Part shown: positions 34,224-46,936 of the stretch, piece after piece
How the letters are laid out: the number at the start of each line of letters is the position of its first letter
How positions within the stretch are numbered: position 1 is the stretch's first letter
Assembly: GCA_946811185.2 (NCBI GenBank)
Contig: OX328109.1
Location: forward strand, 38,672,129-38,736,128
Length of the DNA stretch: 64,000 nucleotides
Direction of reading: 5' to 3'
Source of the DNA: Hippopus hippopus
Lineage: Eukaryota; Mollusca; Bivalvia; Cardiida; Cardiidae
Notes under the pieces: model-generated
Database searches by the model: none
The model's input: only the letters and a program-made list of their open reading frames with translations
Told to the model about the DNA's origin: nothing
Program-made: the position numbers and the translations under genes

Positions 34224-34426
34224 TTAACTATTTTTCCAACCACAAAATTTTGGATAAACAGTATAAATGTTGCTCACATGATGATTTATGTCTTTGATAG
34301 GTTGGAAAACATTGTGGGAAAAGGAGAAAATGCTGGTTAGCCGCATTTTCTCTTTTTCTCACAATGTTTTCAAAAGCCCACTTCTTCAGGGTTGTTAAAA
34401 GTCTGGATTGCATGGTAAACAGTTAA
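34224..34426 (-). mobile_element. Reverse MITE
   Basis: TTAACTATTTTTCC at left and GGTAAACAGTTAA at right, with a good hairpin. An internal block has been lost between TTTTGGAT and AACAGTATAAATG. Confidence 0.75.
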
Positions 34427-34504
34427 GAAAAGAAGCCCAAATATTGCAACTTCAAGATCATTTTGATCACAATAAGTTAGAAAGTAGTGGACATTGCAGA
34501 TAAA

Positions 34505-34539
34505 AGATCAGACTGCACAATATCTGTGCAGTCTGATCT
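34505..34539. repeat. 35-bp perfect inverted repeat
   Basis: Identical to 14488-14522. Confidence 0.8.
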
Positions 34540-34565
34540 AAATCTTTATTGTCTGAAAGAGCAAC

Positions 34566-34724
34566 TTAATCCTTTACCAACAATCCAGAGTTAGGTAAGG
34601 TTTCTCAAAACATTGTGGGAAAAGGAGAAAATGCTGGCTATCATTTTTTTCTACTCTCACAAAGTCAAATTTAGATTTTTTTAGTTGCTTTTATCTCACT
34701 GTAAAAGCTTTCTATTTGGGCATT
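34566..34724 (+). mobile_element. Truncated MITE
   Basis: Counterpart of 14549-14712, with one hairpin arm missing. Confidence 0.6.
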
Positions 34725-34962
34725 TTTTTTTTATCTATATAGGGCACAGACTAGTCAAGCTATCTAAGGATTAGCCATAGAGTACCCTTTTACACTGTTT
34801 GCTACAATTTCTAGAATAGTCCATACAGTAATAGGTAAAGGAAGACTAATGCTGCATTCTATATTCACCTTGTTAACCACTAAATTTTCTCTCTGCAAAC
34901 AATGGCTGATTGTCTACAAAAGTCAGAAAAATAAGAAAATATTTGCATGGGGAAAAAAAACG

Positions 34963-36782
34963 AGGGGTGTTCGAAAAGTATCCTGGCACACATATATTTT
35001 TCAAAAATGTGATTTTTGTGATGAAATTTCGACCACAAGCAACCTGGGTTGAAACTTGTTGCATTTTGTAAAAAAAAAAACTATTGTCAGACAAAAGACT
35101 CACAAAATTTCAAAGGATATTTTCACATCATGCCTTGCAAACTGATCTTCAGATGGGAGATGCTATTTTTGCACTAATGAGAGTAGAATGAAAAAAAAAA
35201 AAAGTTAAATGTGTTAAAGAGATTCTGAAAAGACTGTAAATTTCTCTTGAATGAATTTGCCCCTCTTGACTCTATCAAATGTTCCTATTGTGACAAGGAA
35301 ATTCAGATCTGTGTACTAGAACTGAAGTTCTCTATTGTATGAGGGTCGTTCATTTAATTGTGTCACTGGATGTCTATGAGACTCACTATATTAAATAAAT
35401 ATATTTCGTTCATTTCATCCCTTCAAAATATTCTCCCTTGACAGAAATACATTTTTCAGGTCTGGAAATCCAGTCTGTGAAGGCTGCAAAATAGGCTTTT
35501 CTGAGAATACCCAGCAGACACTGAAAAATGGCATTTCCCAAGGCACTTTTAGAGCCATATCGACGTCCACAGAGAGTTTTCTTCAATAAAGGAAAGAGAA
35601 AAAAGTCACATGGGCTGAGGTCGGGAGAACAGGGTGGATGGGGAAGCTGTACCAGCCTTTCCGTTTCAAGGAAATTCTGAACAATTGCAGACTTGTGAGC
35701 AGCTGCATTGTCATGAATAAGGCACAGGCCCCTTAATCAAGTTCTTGGTCTCCATTTTTCATAGAGTTTCTTCACTTTTGAAAGAACATTATTTTTGTAA
35801 AACTTGCCTGCAACCGTTCAGCCGTTCGCTACAGGAATTTGAGCAAATGGACCGTCTGAATTAAAAATTATGGCCTATAAAACTTTTCCCAAGCTTTTTA
35901 TTCTTTTTGCTTTGATCGGCCTAGCTTGGTCTTTGCGCAGCCACTGTTTATTATTGACGCGTCTCTGGGGCTCAAAATAATAAATCCAGGTTTCATCACC
36001 TGTGAACAGTTCTGATATTCTGCGTTTATCACAATTTTTCTACTTGTTAAGAAGAATTTTGGCCATTTTTTACATGAGTAGCCTTTTGTTCATACGTCAA
36101 GAGGTGGGGGCATCGAGCGCAAGTCTTACGAAGTTTTAACTCCTTGGTCAAAATCTTATGAACTGACCCTGATGATATGCCAACTCTCTTAGCTATTTCT
36201 TTCACTGTAAGCCTGGCATCCTGCTTAAATGAATCTGCCACAGCGACAACATTTTCTTTGGAAGCTGCAGTTTTGGGTTGACCAGGACGGGAGGCATCTT
36301 TTAAGTAAGTTCTACCATCTTTAGATTTTTTATACCATCTGAAAACCGACCGTTTTGATATCGCAGAAGCCCCATGTACCTGACATACATGTAATTCACT
36401 AAATATATGTGAAGCTGAAATAATTTGACTAACGCGACCTTTGATATAGGCCCTAATTTCAAGCTTTGCCTTTGTGTTCATTGTACATTCAGTAATATAG
36501 CCACTGTATATCACTGCACCTACTTTAACTTTCAATAACTTTTGAAAGAATGAAGTTATCAAAACAAAATTTCATGCCAGTATTCAAAACGACTTGCTTG
36601 TGAAAATACTGTTATTTCCGTGTGATACATATGGTCATATGGTATGGAGGCCTATTACTGACACAAATTAATGACCCTCGTATTATATCAGAAACATAAC
36701 AAAGTACCTTTGGTTAAATGAATATTTGAAAACTTGTATGAAAAGGTTATGCTACTTTATCAGACACTTTTCCAACACCCCT
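34963..36782. mobile_element. Outer TIR element interrupted by mariner
   Basis: Terminal inverted repeats AGGGGTGTT(C/G)GAAAAGT as in 14958-16767. Confidence 0.6.
35340..36680 (-). mobile_element. Mariner element, inactive transposase, unit B
   Basis: Same TA insertion site and same shared stops as in unit A. The N-terminal half is open here from M-N-T-K-A-K (near 36480) to about 36047. The right inverted repeat has lost a few bases (ACACAAATTAATGACCC). Inactive. Confidence 0.88.
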
Positions 36783-36915
36783 TATATGCTTTTCGAAAAT
36801 TCATTTGAAGCTAATAATAAGCACTAAGGTAATATTAAATCTAGTCTAGCTGGTAAACAAATAAGCTAAAATAAAATAATAAGAAATAAACAAACTGTGC
36901 CACAGTAACACTAAC

Positions 36916-37295
36916 CTAAAGTTTGTTTGCGTACCATTCCTTCTTGAACTGTGAGCTCCTCACCCATATACTTATAAATTTTCACTGTACTAGTCTGTTT
37001 TTTAACATCATCTTCTTTTTTATCATCATCTTCTACTTCAACAAAGGCTGGAGATATGCATTCTTCTTGTTGACTGAGATCAAACTTTTCTGCAAGGTCA
37101 TGGCAAGCCTTGGATGGATTTGGATCATCTGAAGTAGACTGGTCACTCTCGGACCTGTTGTATGTTGGTGATAAAATGGCTATACATGTTTTTCTTCTCT
37201 CATTGTCTCTGTCTTTGGCTTTTGGTGTAACACGGTTAGACTTCAGGCTAGATGATCTCTGTAGACGCTTTCTTGGATTTTCAGTCACAGATAAT
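36916..37295 (-). pseudogene. Duplicated SSH exon e4, unit B
   Basis: A 380-bp open copy with acceptor CTTGTAG and donor GTTAGTG kept. It differs from C at a few residues (for example S-E-N-P versus S-E-S-P numbering aside, and T-S-T versus T-G-T) and has one extra codon. Its upstream e3 is truncated and frameshifted, so it is not part of a complete gene. Confidence 0.8.
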
Positions 37296-37421
37296 CTACA
37301 AGTCCATAATTATGCAACATTTAAGTAAGTATTTGATATATGATATCTTTTACGAATTATCACCTCAAGGATGTACATGTAATTGATATATAAGGAATTA
37401 TCATCTCAAAGTATGCTCCTT

Positions 37422-37697
37422 TTAATTCTTTACAAAACAACAAAATTTTAGCATTTTCCAAATTGAAAGTATTTGCAAACTTTAAAATAAATGTGACTCA
37501 AATATTGAATTTGTTTGGGGAAAGGTAGAAAACATTTTCAGAAAATGAGCCTTTTTTCCTTTCATCACTAACCCTTTACCAAATAAAAAAATTTTAGACT
37601 TCTACAACTTCAAAGCATTTTCTCCTTTTCCTCAATTTTTTCAAAAGCCCTCTCCCAAAGAGTTATCTCAACTCTGGACTGAGTGGTCAAGGGTTGA
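37422..37697 (-). mobile_element. Two decayed MITE copies in tandem
   Basis: Counterpart of 17430-17708. Confidence 0.55.
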
Positions 37698-37820
37698 GTT
37701 GTTCTGTATCAGGTTAGACTAAAATTACTCATTGCTCTCTTTGATTCCATGATTAACAGGAAATTACTTTGATCTAAATATAATCTAGTTTTTCTATAAA
37801 TAAATATTGCGGCAAAATAC

Positions 37821-38355
37821 CTATTTCTCTCTTCGATTTCCATCATAGTCTTTTTCACGATACCTTCTGGAAGATCAATCTCCTCTAAATCGTAGACCGT
37901 TCTTTTTGACTTTGGTGATTCTGCACTACTCCGACCTTTATCTGCTCTTTCTAACTTTGGTGATTCTATAGAGATCTGATCTTTGTCCATGTCTTTATCA
38001 ATAACATTAGCATCATCTTTCATTTGTGCTACTACTTCTACTACTTCAGAAGTTTCAGCAGTTTGCGTGGTATCATCATCAACAGTAGTTTCAGTAATCT
38101 TCTCAGCTGTATCATCAGTTTCAGCTTTGTCATCATCTTCAGTTTTATCTGACATTTCTATTTCTCTCAAGGATCACTTTTTCTTTGAGCAGCAGATCCA
38201 TATTTCTCCTCTAAATCTTCTCTCTGTTTGAGAACTGTACCAACATTCCATGGAATATTTTCTTTTATATATGGCTCAAGTGCTTTGACGTGTCCACTGG
38301 GAATATGATCAACACTTGTTTCTGTATCTTTTTGTTCAACATGAGATATCTCTGT
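37821..38355 (-). pseudogene. Truncated, frameshifted SSH exon e3, unit B
   Basis: It matches the 3' part of e3 (60654-61189) with the same donor at its left end. The 5' part of the exon and its acceptor are missing because the unit ends at 38355. A single-base deletion near 38170 (CTCTCAAGG instead of CTCTCACAGG) puts a TGA directly after R-K-S-D-P. It is non-functional as an exon. Confidence 0.85.
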
Positions 38356-38361
38356 CTTAAA
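38350..38361. other. B/C duplication junction, SSH e3 fused to gene X intron
   Basis: Up to 38355 (ATATCTCTGT) the sequence follows SSH e3 (61189). From 38356 it becomes unrelated sequence leading into the gene X acceptor. No filler and no repeat is obvious at the break. Confidence 0.8.
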
Positions 38362-38886
38362 CAGTCCTCTTTCATCTAAAAATGTTTATCTTTTTTTACA
38401 CAATGTTAAAGTTACAAATTAGTTAATACATGTGTAACAACTTGATGAGACATAGTTTTACAGTAAAGCATTTGTAACATCAGCATTTTGGTACAGAAAG
38501 TGCCAAAAACTTTGATTATCATTGAAGTTTTAGTGTAGTGGACAATTTAGGTATGATTTATAACAATTTGTTTATAAATTTTGCAACCTTTATTACGTAT
38601 GTCTAGTATGCTAAATGAAATGTTAAGAAAACTATTTGAATACTATACGTGTATGTTTTGGGTTTTTTTTTTTTTTTTTTTTTTCTTACTCCGTGCGCAG
38701 GAAACACTGCACCAGAAGTTCTAATTGCTCCTGTAAGCAATCAGAACTGCTGGTACATATTTACCTATGACAAACCATATCTGTTCCTAAATTTTTCAAA
38801 ATTAATTCACAGTTGTATTCAAATTATTGCATGTTTAAATTACCAGAAACACCTTTAACAAGACTTTAATGTTTATGTTTCTATAG
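38356..38886 (+). other. 3' part of the last gene X intron
   Basis: No counterpart in A or B within the window. It contains a long T tract near 38660 and ends in a pyrimidine-rich stretch and TTTCTATAG before the exon. Confidence 0.6.
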
Positions 38887-39083
38887 CAACAATACCAACA
38901 GCCGAGGCAGAGCCCAAAGATGGACAGCTCCCCAGCAAAGATGGACCAGAAGTCAAAACTGGATCAAGTAGAGATTGGACGATGACCCCTGACGAACTCA
39001 AAACAGAAGAAGAAAAGCGGAGGCTTCTTATCAAAAGGGAAAAATATCTTGAAAAAATTCACCAGATAGCGTTTATTGAATGA
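38887..39083 (+). CDS. Last exon of unrecognised gene X (orphaned 3' exon)
   Basis: A 197-bp exon after acceptor TTTCTATAG, entering in phase with two bases of a split codon and encoding 64 residues to a TGA at 39081-39083. The translation has a hydrophilic first half (A-E-A-E-P-K-D-G-Q) and a basic/acidic helix-like end (D-E-L-K-T-E-E-E-K-R-R-L-L, then Y-L-E-K-I-H-Q-I-A-F-I-E). I do not recognise the protein. It lies on the strand opposite to SSH, and its upstream exons have been replaced by SSH e3 at the junction 0.5 kb away. This copy is therefore cut off from its gene, whose intact version should lie left of the window. Confidence 0.65.
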
Positions 39084-39096
39084 TTACAACCAGTCG

Positions 39097-39773
39097 TCAA
39101 CTCTTTATCACACAATCCCGACTTTCAACGACCCTGAAGAAGAAGGCCTTTGGAAACATTGTGGGAAAAGGAGAAAATGCTGGTAGCCAGCATTTTCTCC
39201 TTTACCGACAATGTTTTCTACCCTATCAAAGAAAAAGTGCACCATATGAGCCACATTAAAAATTGTTGTCTGCAAATGCTTTCAATTTGGACAAGGCTAA
39301 ATTTTTGTAATTTCGTAAAGAGTTTAGTGAAATCAAATGGTTCTTAAGGTTTGAGCAGATGATTCAAACTTTTAGCGATCTTGAGAGAGAAGGATTTTGA
39401 AAACATTGTGGAAAAAGGAGAAGATGCTGGTAACCAGCATTTTCTCCTTATCCCACTTTGCTTACAACCCTTTTCAGAGACAAACCCCATCATTTGAGTC
39501 ACATTGAATTTGTAGTATGCAAATGCTTTCAATTTGGACAAGTCTTAACTCTTTACCACACAGTTCCGACTTTTAACGACCCTGAAAGAAAAGCCTTTTG
39601 AAAACATTGCGGGAAAAGGAGAAAATGCTGGTATCCAGCATTTTCTCCTTTTCCCACAATGTTTTCTACCCTATCAAAGATAGAAATCTCCAATTTAGCA
39701 ACATTTAATTTGTCGTTTGGAAATGCTTTCAACTTGGTCCTGTCAAAAATTTTGTCGTTTGGTAAAGAGTTAA
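39097..39773 (+). mobile_element. Three forward MITEs in a row
   Basis: 39097-39326, 39344-39548 and 39545-39773. The last is a canonical 229-bp copy and shares TTAA 39545-39548 with its neighbour. Confidence 0.8.
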
Positions 39774-40797
39774 ATATTGTTGTCTTTTAGAGAGTTGAAG
39801 GGTTACCTTGTGTCAGAAACATTTGCTGGTTTATTAAAATTTTCATTTCCCACAATGTTTTCCCAAGTCTCCTTCCTCATGGTTGTTAAATGTCCAGATT
39901 GTTTGGTAAAAGGTTATAAAGTAAAGTATGGATACTTTATAGGTATTAAGGTTTGATCTGTAACAACTTGTGAAAACTCTTTTTGTGAAGAGAGGAACTT
40001 CAAAACAGAAATTCTTTCTATTACCACAATCTTTTCTAAAAGAGGTCTGCGTCAAGGCAAAAAAAAATTTGCATATAGCATGCAATGAGTTAATCCCATA
40101 CCAGACAAAGTCAAAGCAGTTGTAGATGATAAATGTGGCTAATATGATGTGATTTGACTCAGCAAGAACAGAAAATATTGTTGGAACAGAAAGTGCTGGT
40201 TACCAGCATTTTCTTCATTTCCCACAATGCTTTTAGAAGCCTTTTTTGCAAGGTATTTAAAGCTGGGGATTGTGTAGTAAAGTGTTTATGTTGGTAGCAA
40301 ATAGATCTGTAATTCATTACTGGAAAGACTTTGCCTAAATATGGTATTTTGTTACAGAGAAATGACTCCTTTTATGTTTGAGTGAGACTACAGGTGATGA
40401 ACATACATACATGATGATTGGCTAGAAGTGATGTTGATACTGCAGAATTTGTTAGGTTATAGGTGATTTCAGTTCTGATTGGCTATTAATGAAATTGTCA
40501 TCAGAACTAGCCCATGAGATATCTGAAATTTTGAATGGTCTTGGTTGTGGGAAAACATGTATGCCAGGTCTATAGAAGTCAGTCGATGATTGGCATTTTA
40601 TAAAGGAATTTCAAAATGTTTTGATCTGAATTTGATTAAGTTAATTCTAAAAAAAAAATTGTTATTGTATTTCTTTTTTTTTTTTTTCTACTTTCCTCCA
40701 TCATAAGTTACAGTTAGGCCTTGAAATCATTACACTTTCCTCAAATAGCAAACCATCTTGGCATCAAACTGTTGTCTTTTTCATTTAAAATTTTTAG
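39774..40797. other. Non-coding with decayed MITEs
   Basis: Decayed reverse MITEs at about 39815-39920 and 40090-40288. The remainder is collinear with 19239-19738. No gene is seen. Confidence 0.5.
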
Positions 40798-41032
40798 AAT
40801 TGAGCTGTATACGTGGATGTATACACATGTCGAAAAATTTGCGAATTACCGATTAAGGGCATTTTGCGGATGGAAAAGTTTGCGTATTCAAGACACTTGT
40901 TATTTGTTGGTATACATGTGGTAAAATATGCGAACAGAAAAGTTTGCAAATTTTTAAAATTGCGAAATCGTAAAAATTTCCACGTCGCAAAAATTTCCAC
41001 TTATACAGTATATAAAGGCATACAGTGTGAAC
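40798..41032. repeat. Repeat rich in GCGAA/TTTGCG words
   Basis: Counterpart of 19739-19975. Confidence 0.5.
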
Positions 41033-42062
41033 ATTGTGGCACAAGGTCTAACGACTCATTTTGAGCAATTTCTTCTTTTGTCACAATGTTTTCAAAAGGG
41101 TTCTGCTGCAAGACAAATATAATTGTCACAGGTGTTGTGCTAATTAAGCTCTAAAGCTTTCTTTTCATGCAAGCAGCTTCTGTTGCCTCTGTAGCAAGAG
41201 GCATACTAGTAATTCATATGAAAACACTATGACATACATAAGACAACATTTGAAGAAGAGAATTTTTTTTTTAAGTATACGGAAAACATTGTCTAAAAAG
41301 TGGCCATTGTTACAAGCAATTTCTCCTTTTCTTACAGCAGAAAACTGTTGTGGGGAAAATAATTACATGTCAACATTTGAATGCATTTAATGGTAAGTCA
41401 TTACCAATTAAAATGTAACAAACTGTGGACTGCGCAGGCTGGCATAATCAGTACTTTTTGCAGGTACATTAAGCCCCCCTGGTCGCAGAGCATGGCTTAT
41501 ATACCATATTTCTATTACAGTTTTAACAAATCATTCCATTTTTCTATTGGGAGGCATTCCATTAATAATTAGATAAAAGCATGTTTTGGCTAGATATTCA
41601 TGTTAGCTTGCAAATACAGCAATTTTTATTTTCTTTCTATTTTCTTAGTTGTCATCTTTTGTGATATCTCCCCACATTCCATCTTTGTTTAAAGAAAAGT
41701 AGATTTCAAAAAAAAAAAAAAAAATGGCAGATGCAAAAGTTGTCCAATATAGATGTTTTTTATTTTTAGATTCACCAAAATCTTGTACACTATTCCTGGA
41801 AGCAAGATTTTTAGGATTATATTGTTGGATGGTTTTGAAAATAATGAGACAAATGGAGAAACTGTTCAAATATAGATTCTTTCATCTGTCACACAGCTGT
41901 CTTGCTTTTTGCATCATTCAAAATTAATTAGTTAAGTATTAAGACTGAAATCTTTTCCAAAGATGCTATAGAATGAGATAAACCCCAAAACTGGCACATG
42001 GAATTATGTTTTGAAAATAAATAATAAAATTTATGAGATATCTTGTAGAATTTATTGTATCT
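41033..42062. other. Non-coding with small repeat and A tract
   Basis: Counterpart of 19976-21021. A partial GACTGCGCAGGCTGG repeat is at about 41424-41510. Confidence 0.5.
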
Positions 42063-42726
42063 ATTACTCTTTACCAAGCAACAAAATGTTTGTTCATATT
42101 GAAGCATTCACAGAGGACAAATTGAATGATGGAATTTATCTTTTGAAGGGTAGCGGACATTGTGAGAAAAGGAAAAATGCTGCTGATCAGCATTTTTTTT
42201 CTTTTCCCTTAATGTTTTCAAATGCCATCTTCCTCAGGTTGTAAAAACACAGGATCATTTGGTAAAGGGTTAACTCTTTCCCAAACATCAGAATTTCAGA
42301 CTTTGCGAAATTAAAAACATGACTTTTGTGCAGATGACAATCTAAATATGGTTGTAATTATGCGATTTGACTGTGAAAGAGTAGAAAATATCGTTGGAAA
42401 AGGAGAAAATACTGTTACCCAAGCATTTTCTCCTTTATCTATAATGTTTTCAAAAGCCTTCTCCCCCAAGGGTTTTTTTTACTTAAGATTGTATGGTAAA
42501 GGGTTTAACTTGTTCCGTTAGTATAGTCTAATGTATATTCAAACCTTTACCACACGATCCTGAGTTTTAATGACCTAATAAAGAAAGGTTGGAAAACATT
42601 GTGCAAAAGCAGAAAATGCTGATTACTAGCATTTTTTTTCCTTTTCCAACAATGTTTTCTTATCTTTCAAAGACGATTTTAATGATTTGAGCCGAAAGTC
42701 TAAATTCTGACGTTTGGTAAAGAGAA
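42063..42726. mobile_element. Three MITEs, two sharing one TTAA
   Basis: 42063-42273 (reverse), 42270-42508 (reverse) and 42539-42726 (forward). Confidence 0.75.
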
Positions 42727-42972
42727 CCCACTAGTGTAAGAAATTCGACCTGCCATTATTGTAAATATTGTGGAAAAAGGAGCAGTTTCAAGCAATTGCA
42801 TCTTTTTCTACAAGGTTTTTAAAAGCATCAACTGCAAGGGTGTAAAAAGTGGTATTTGTACAGTGATAAGTTATTTATGTATGGATCAAGTACCATAATG
42901 GAGATCGAGTTTTCGTATCTGAGACCTTTTGTCCTTCTTTAGAAGTAGTTCTTGGAGGCAGACTTGTTATGC

Positions 42973-43180
42973 TTAACCTTTTACAGGTTGGCATAATTTC
43001 AGACTCATCTAAATTGAAAGCTTTTGCAGACGACAAAGTGCGACTCAAATGATGGAATAGAAAATATTGTGGGAAAAGGAGGAAATGCTAGCAACCAGCA
43101 TTTTGTCCTATTCCAACAATGTTTTTGAAAAGGCTTTTTTCTAAAGGTCACTAAAATGGGATTGTATGGTAAAGGGTTAA
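42973..43180 (-). mobile_element. MITE with TTAA at both ends
   Basis: Counterpart of 119-325 and 21932-22139. Confidence 0.75.
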
Positions 43181-43764
43181 TAAAGATACAAATTATTAGA
43201 CGGGTATTTTCAAAAGAATGTAATATCATAGTGAATGAATGGCTTTTTGTCATAAAGATTCGAAAAAAGGCCTGGACTCTAAAGTGGAAGTGATATGGAA
43301 TCACAATCCAAAATATATAGATTTTTAGAGTACTTGACTACATATTTTTGTAATCAATTATCAAATTTTCTATTGAGTGCTTGATTACTTTTCTCATTGA
43401 TACCCATCTCTAATATTGAACTGATATATATATCAAGTGATGATAGTTGGAATGAGTTCTGTAGAGTTGCATTTGCATTTCCTCTTTTGTTACTGCTTAA
43501 ATGATTTAATACTTGTGATTTACTTCTTTCCAGTATTTATTTTGTATGTTATAATGTAACCCCTAAAGTGCATTGTCAATTGCCATTAAACGGTTAGAAA
43601 ATAAAGAAAATATTTTCACAGAAAAGGAAGCTAATGTGTTTGTTTTGAATCTTTACCATACCAACCATGAAACACATTGTTCCCTTCTTTTTGAAAAATC
43701 ATTAAAGCTCTTAAATTTGAACCAATTTAGTTGACATTGATTTTGAAACAAACTCGAAATAGCT
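43181..43764. other. Non-coding; the switch from B-like to A-like sequence lies at its right end
   Basis: It shares B-type bases (for example ACCAACCATGAAAC and AAACTCGAAAT) up to about 43755. From GACAAGAAAGCTTAGAC onward it follows A. Confidence 0.6.
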
Positions 43765-44189
43765 TTTTACCAGACAAGAAAGCTTAGACTTGTCAGATTA
43801 AAAGAAAATGCTGGCTTGAACATTGAAATTTGTTTACAGAATGGTAGAAAACTTAGTGGGAAAAGGAGAAAATGCTGCTTACCAGCATTTTCTTTTTATC
43901 CCACAATGTTTTCTAAAGCCTTCTTCTTCAGGGTTGTTAAAAGTTAAATGTGAGCTATCCAGGGTCATCACGACCCTCTTGTATCTTAACTCTTTACCAC
44001 AAGACAAAATTTTAGACTGCTCAAAATTAAAAGCTTTTCCAGATGACAAATGTGGCCTAAATTTTGGAGTTTGTCTGTGAAAGAGTAGAAAGCATTGTGG
44101 GAAAAGGAGAAACTACTAGTTAACAGCTTTTTTCCCCCACAATGTTTTCAAAAGTTTTTTTCTCAAGGGATTTTGTGGGAAAGGGTTTA
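43765..44189 (-). mobile_element. Two reverse MITEs, first decayed
   Basis: About 43765-43950, and 43986-44189 (TTAACTCTTTACCAC to AAAGGGTTTA). Confidence 0.65.
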
Positions 44190-44229
44190 GATAAATTTGT
44201 CTTGTCCCACAAAATTCTCTCGCTGTTGT

Positions 44230-44539
44230 CAATTGCTCACAATCTATTGTTTGGGAGCCAACATGATCAACAGCAACTGATTGGTTGAATTAGAGGTTAA
44301 TGCCGTTTTAAAAGCTTGGGTCATATCACAGAGATCAGTGCACCTATGCATATGTTTCCTAGCTTTCTCGCACCAGTAATGATACGATTTTCTTTCCAAG
44401 TCACTGACTACTTTCTCACGTGGCATTAGAGGTGAGAGGCAAAAAATCAAAGGAAAGAAAGTTTGCCTCAACTGGGTATCAAACTCTCAATCACAAGTCA
44501 TGAGTTTGATACTCCAACCACTGAGCTACCCAGGCGGGC
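44230..44539 (-). repeat. SINE-like repeat with tRNA-like head
   Basis: The tRNA-like part is at 44539-44465 on the minus strand. Counterpart of 1389-1690. Confidence 0.5.
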
Positions 44540-44787
44540 TTCATCGAATGAAAAGGGGTATGACAAGGTAAAATAAATAGGACTACCTAATTGGTCAATT
44601 ATTGATTTTCACAGATCCATGTATCAGACAAGAAAACTAACATTTCAAAATGCTCAGTTTATATCTGAATGTTATCAACCCACGATTTCACATTGGTGCT
44701 GGGTTTAGGCCAAGGACTGTGGTAATGAGGTAAGCCTGTAGGATGAGTGTCAATTTGACAGCCAGCGCTAAATATAAAATCACCTGA

Positions 44788-45983
44788 TTAACCCTTTACC
44801 ATACAATCCCAAGTTTTAACCACCCTGAGGGACAAGGCCTTGGAAAACATTGTGGGTAAAGGAGGAAATACTGGTAACCATGCTGATTGTGCGGTAAAGG
44901 GTTGAGTGATATTACCATAGCCAGTACATCTATCTAAGCCTTCCTAGATTTTCTTCTGCCAGTACTACAGTCCTTGCTCTTTCAAAGCCACCAGCTGCTA
45001 TTCATCATGAAGATGTGCAACAGAGAGAGAGAAATGAATCCTTCCGCAATGACTTTTTATCAATCCTTAACCCTTTAACTCTTTACCAAACCACAAAATG
45101 TTTTACTGGTCCAAGTTCAAATGTGACCCAATTGGAGAAGCCTGACACTAAAAGGGAAGAGAACATTTTGGGAAAAGGAGAAAATGCTGGTTACCAGCAT
45201 TTTCTCATTTTCCCACAATGTTTTCAAAAGGCATCTTCCCCTAGGTTGTTAAAACTCAGGACTGTGTGGTAAATGGATACCAGAGGATGAAATTGTAGGC
45301 TTGTCAACTTGCAACCATTTGCATATGACAAATTTCACTTCAATGATCGGATTTGTCTTTGAAAGTGCAGAAAAGTGTGGAAAAAGGAGAAAACGGTGGT
45401 TTCCAGCCACTCTCTCCTTTTTTCAAAACGTTCTCCAAGGCCTTTTTACCAAGGGTTATTAAAAGTGGATTGTGTGGTACATGGTAAACAAAAGGTAAAC
45501 TAAACTGGAGTTGAGCTCCATGAATTTTTAGCAGTGTGCACTAACCCTATACCTGAAGACAAAATTTTGGACTAGACCTAATTGAAAGCATTTGCAGACG
45601 ACAAGTTAAATGGGGCTCAAATAATTTCTGTCTTTGATATTGTGGAAAACATTCAGGGTAAAGGAGAAAATACTGGTTACTAGCATTTTCTCCTTTTCAA
45701 ACGATGCTTTCAAAAGCCTTCTTCCTCATTTTCGTTAAAAGTCTGCATTGTTAGGTAAAGGTTTTACCCTTTACCATACAATCCCAAGTTCTGATGACCC
45801 TGAGAAAGGAAGGCACTTGAATACGTTGTGGGAAAAGGAGAAAATGATGGTAACCAGCATTTTCTCCTTTTCCCATGTTTTCTACTCTTTCAGAGAAAAA
45901 TACCATCATTCGAGCAGCAAAGTATTGTCCTAAAATGTTTTCATTAGACTAACCTAAGTTTTTGCTGAGTGGTAAACGCTTAA
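44788..45983. mobile_element. Cluster of five MITE copies
   Basis: 44788-44905, 45075-45277, about 45290-45490 (decayed), 45541-45766 and 45762-45983. Same order as 1938-3132. Confidence 0.75.
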
Positions 45984-46025
45984 AGAAGTGAATTTGTCAA
46001 GGGAACTGAACGACCTGTGATAATT

Positions 46026-46866
46026 ACAAGAGGGCCATGATGGCCCTGTATCGCTCCACTGGCTTTTTAACCCTTTACCACACAAGTCGAAGTGTTGATG
46101 ACCCTGAAAGAGATCGCTTTTGAAAATATTGAACATTGTCAGGCAATACCAGCAGGTTTAATCATTGGCATGGAAAGTAAAGTTTTAGGAGAAAAAAAAA
46201 AAAAAAAACTGCATGATAGAAACCTTACTTTGAATTTAATATTCCACTCATGTGAGCATAACTATTAGCATCAAAATGAATCACTCTCCCTGAAAACAGA
46301 ATATTTTCTATCAAAAAACTTATATACCTAGCACCAATCATGTATCACTGCAGTTTGATAATCAAGGGAGGTAAATAGTAACACACTTTATTCTTTATAA
46401 CAGGAGTTATTTCCCTTGATTAGTATTTAAATTGAAGACTATATAAGCAAGCCCCTGTTAAACTTGTGATCCCTGGAATGGAGCCAATTTTGACCCCAGG
46501 CCTATAATATGAAGAAACTTAAAGTTCCATTAGATAAAGCTACATGCCAAATTCAGTAGCCCTGGGCCTTATGGTTTCAGAGAAGAAGATTTTTAAAAAT
46601 GTTCATTATTTTTCAGTTTTGTTGCCATGGCAACCAGAGTTTTTTAAGGAATCAAATTCTTTCAAGAAATTCTGAAGAAGACCATGGCAGGATAATTTCT
46701 GTGAAGTTTTATCAAATTTGGATGGGTAGTTTCAGAGAAGATGATGTTTGAAATAAAAGTTAACGCACGCACGGAGGGACGGACGAACGGATTCACACAC
46801 ACACTCAGACGCACGACGGACACTGGGCCATGACATAAGCCTGCTGGCCTTTGGCCATTGGAGCTA
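46026..46866. repeat. 841-bp repeat segment bounded by ACAAGAG
   Basis: Counterpart of 3175-4026, with a shorter A tract and a partial forward MITE at 46067-46141. Confidence 0.7.
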
Positions 46867-46936
46867 ACAAGAGCACCACATGTCGAAGTGAAAGCTCATC
46901 TGTGTTTGCTAGATTTTCAGTGAAAATTTTAAGTTA

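Larger units (their letters stand above)
17800..38355. repeat. Segmental duplication unit B
   Basis: It starts inside the gene X last exon and ends inside SSH e3. It is the middle, most divergent unit. It lacks two MITE insertions, two short elements and the 852-bp segment present in A and C, and it has its own MITE (28076), short element (31147) and minisatellite (32634). Its left 4 kb is very close to unit C (38980-42855). Confidence 0.9.
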
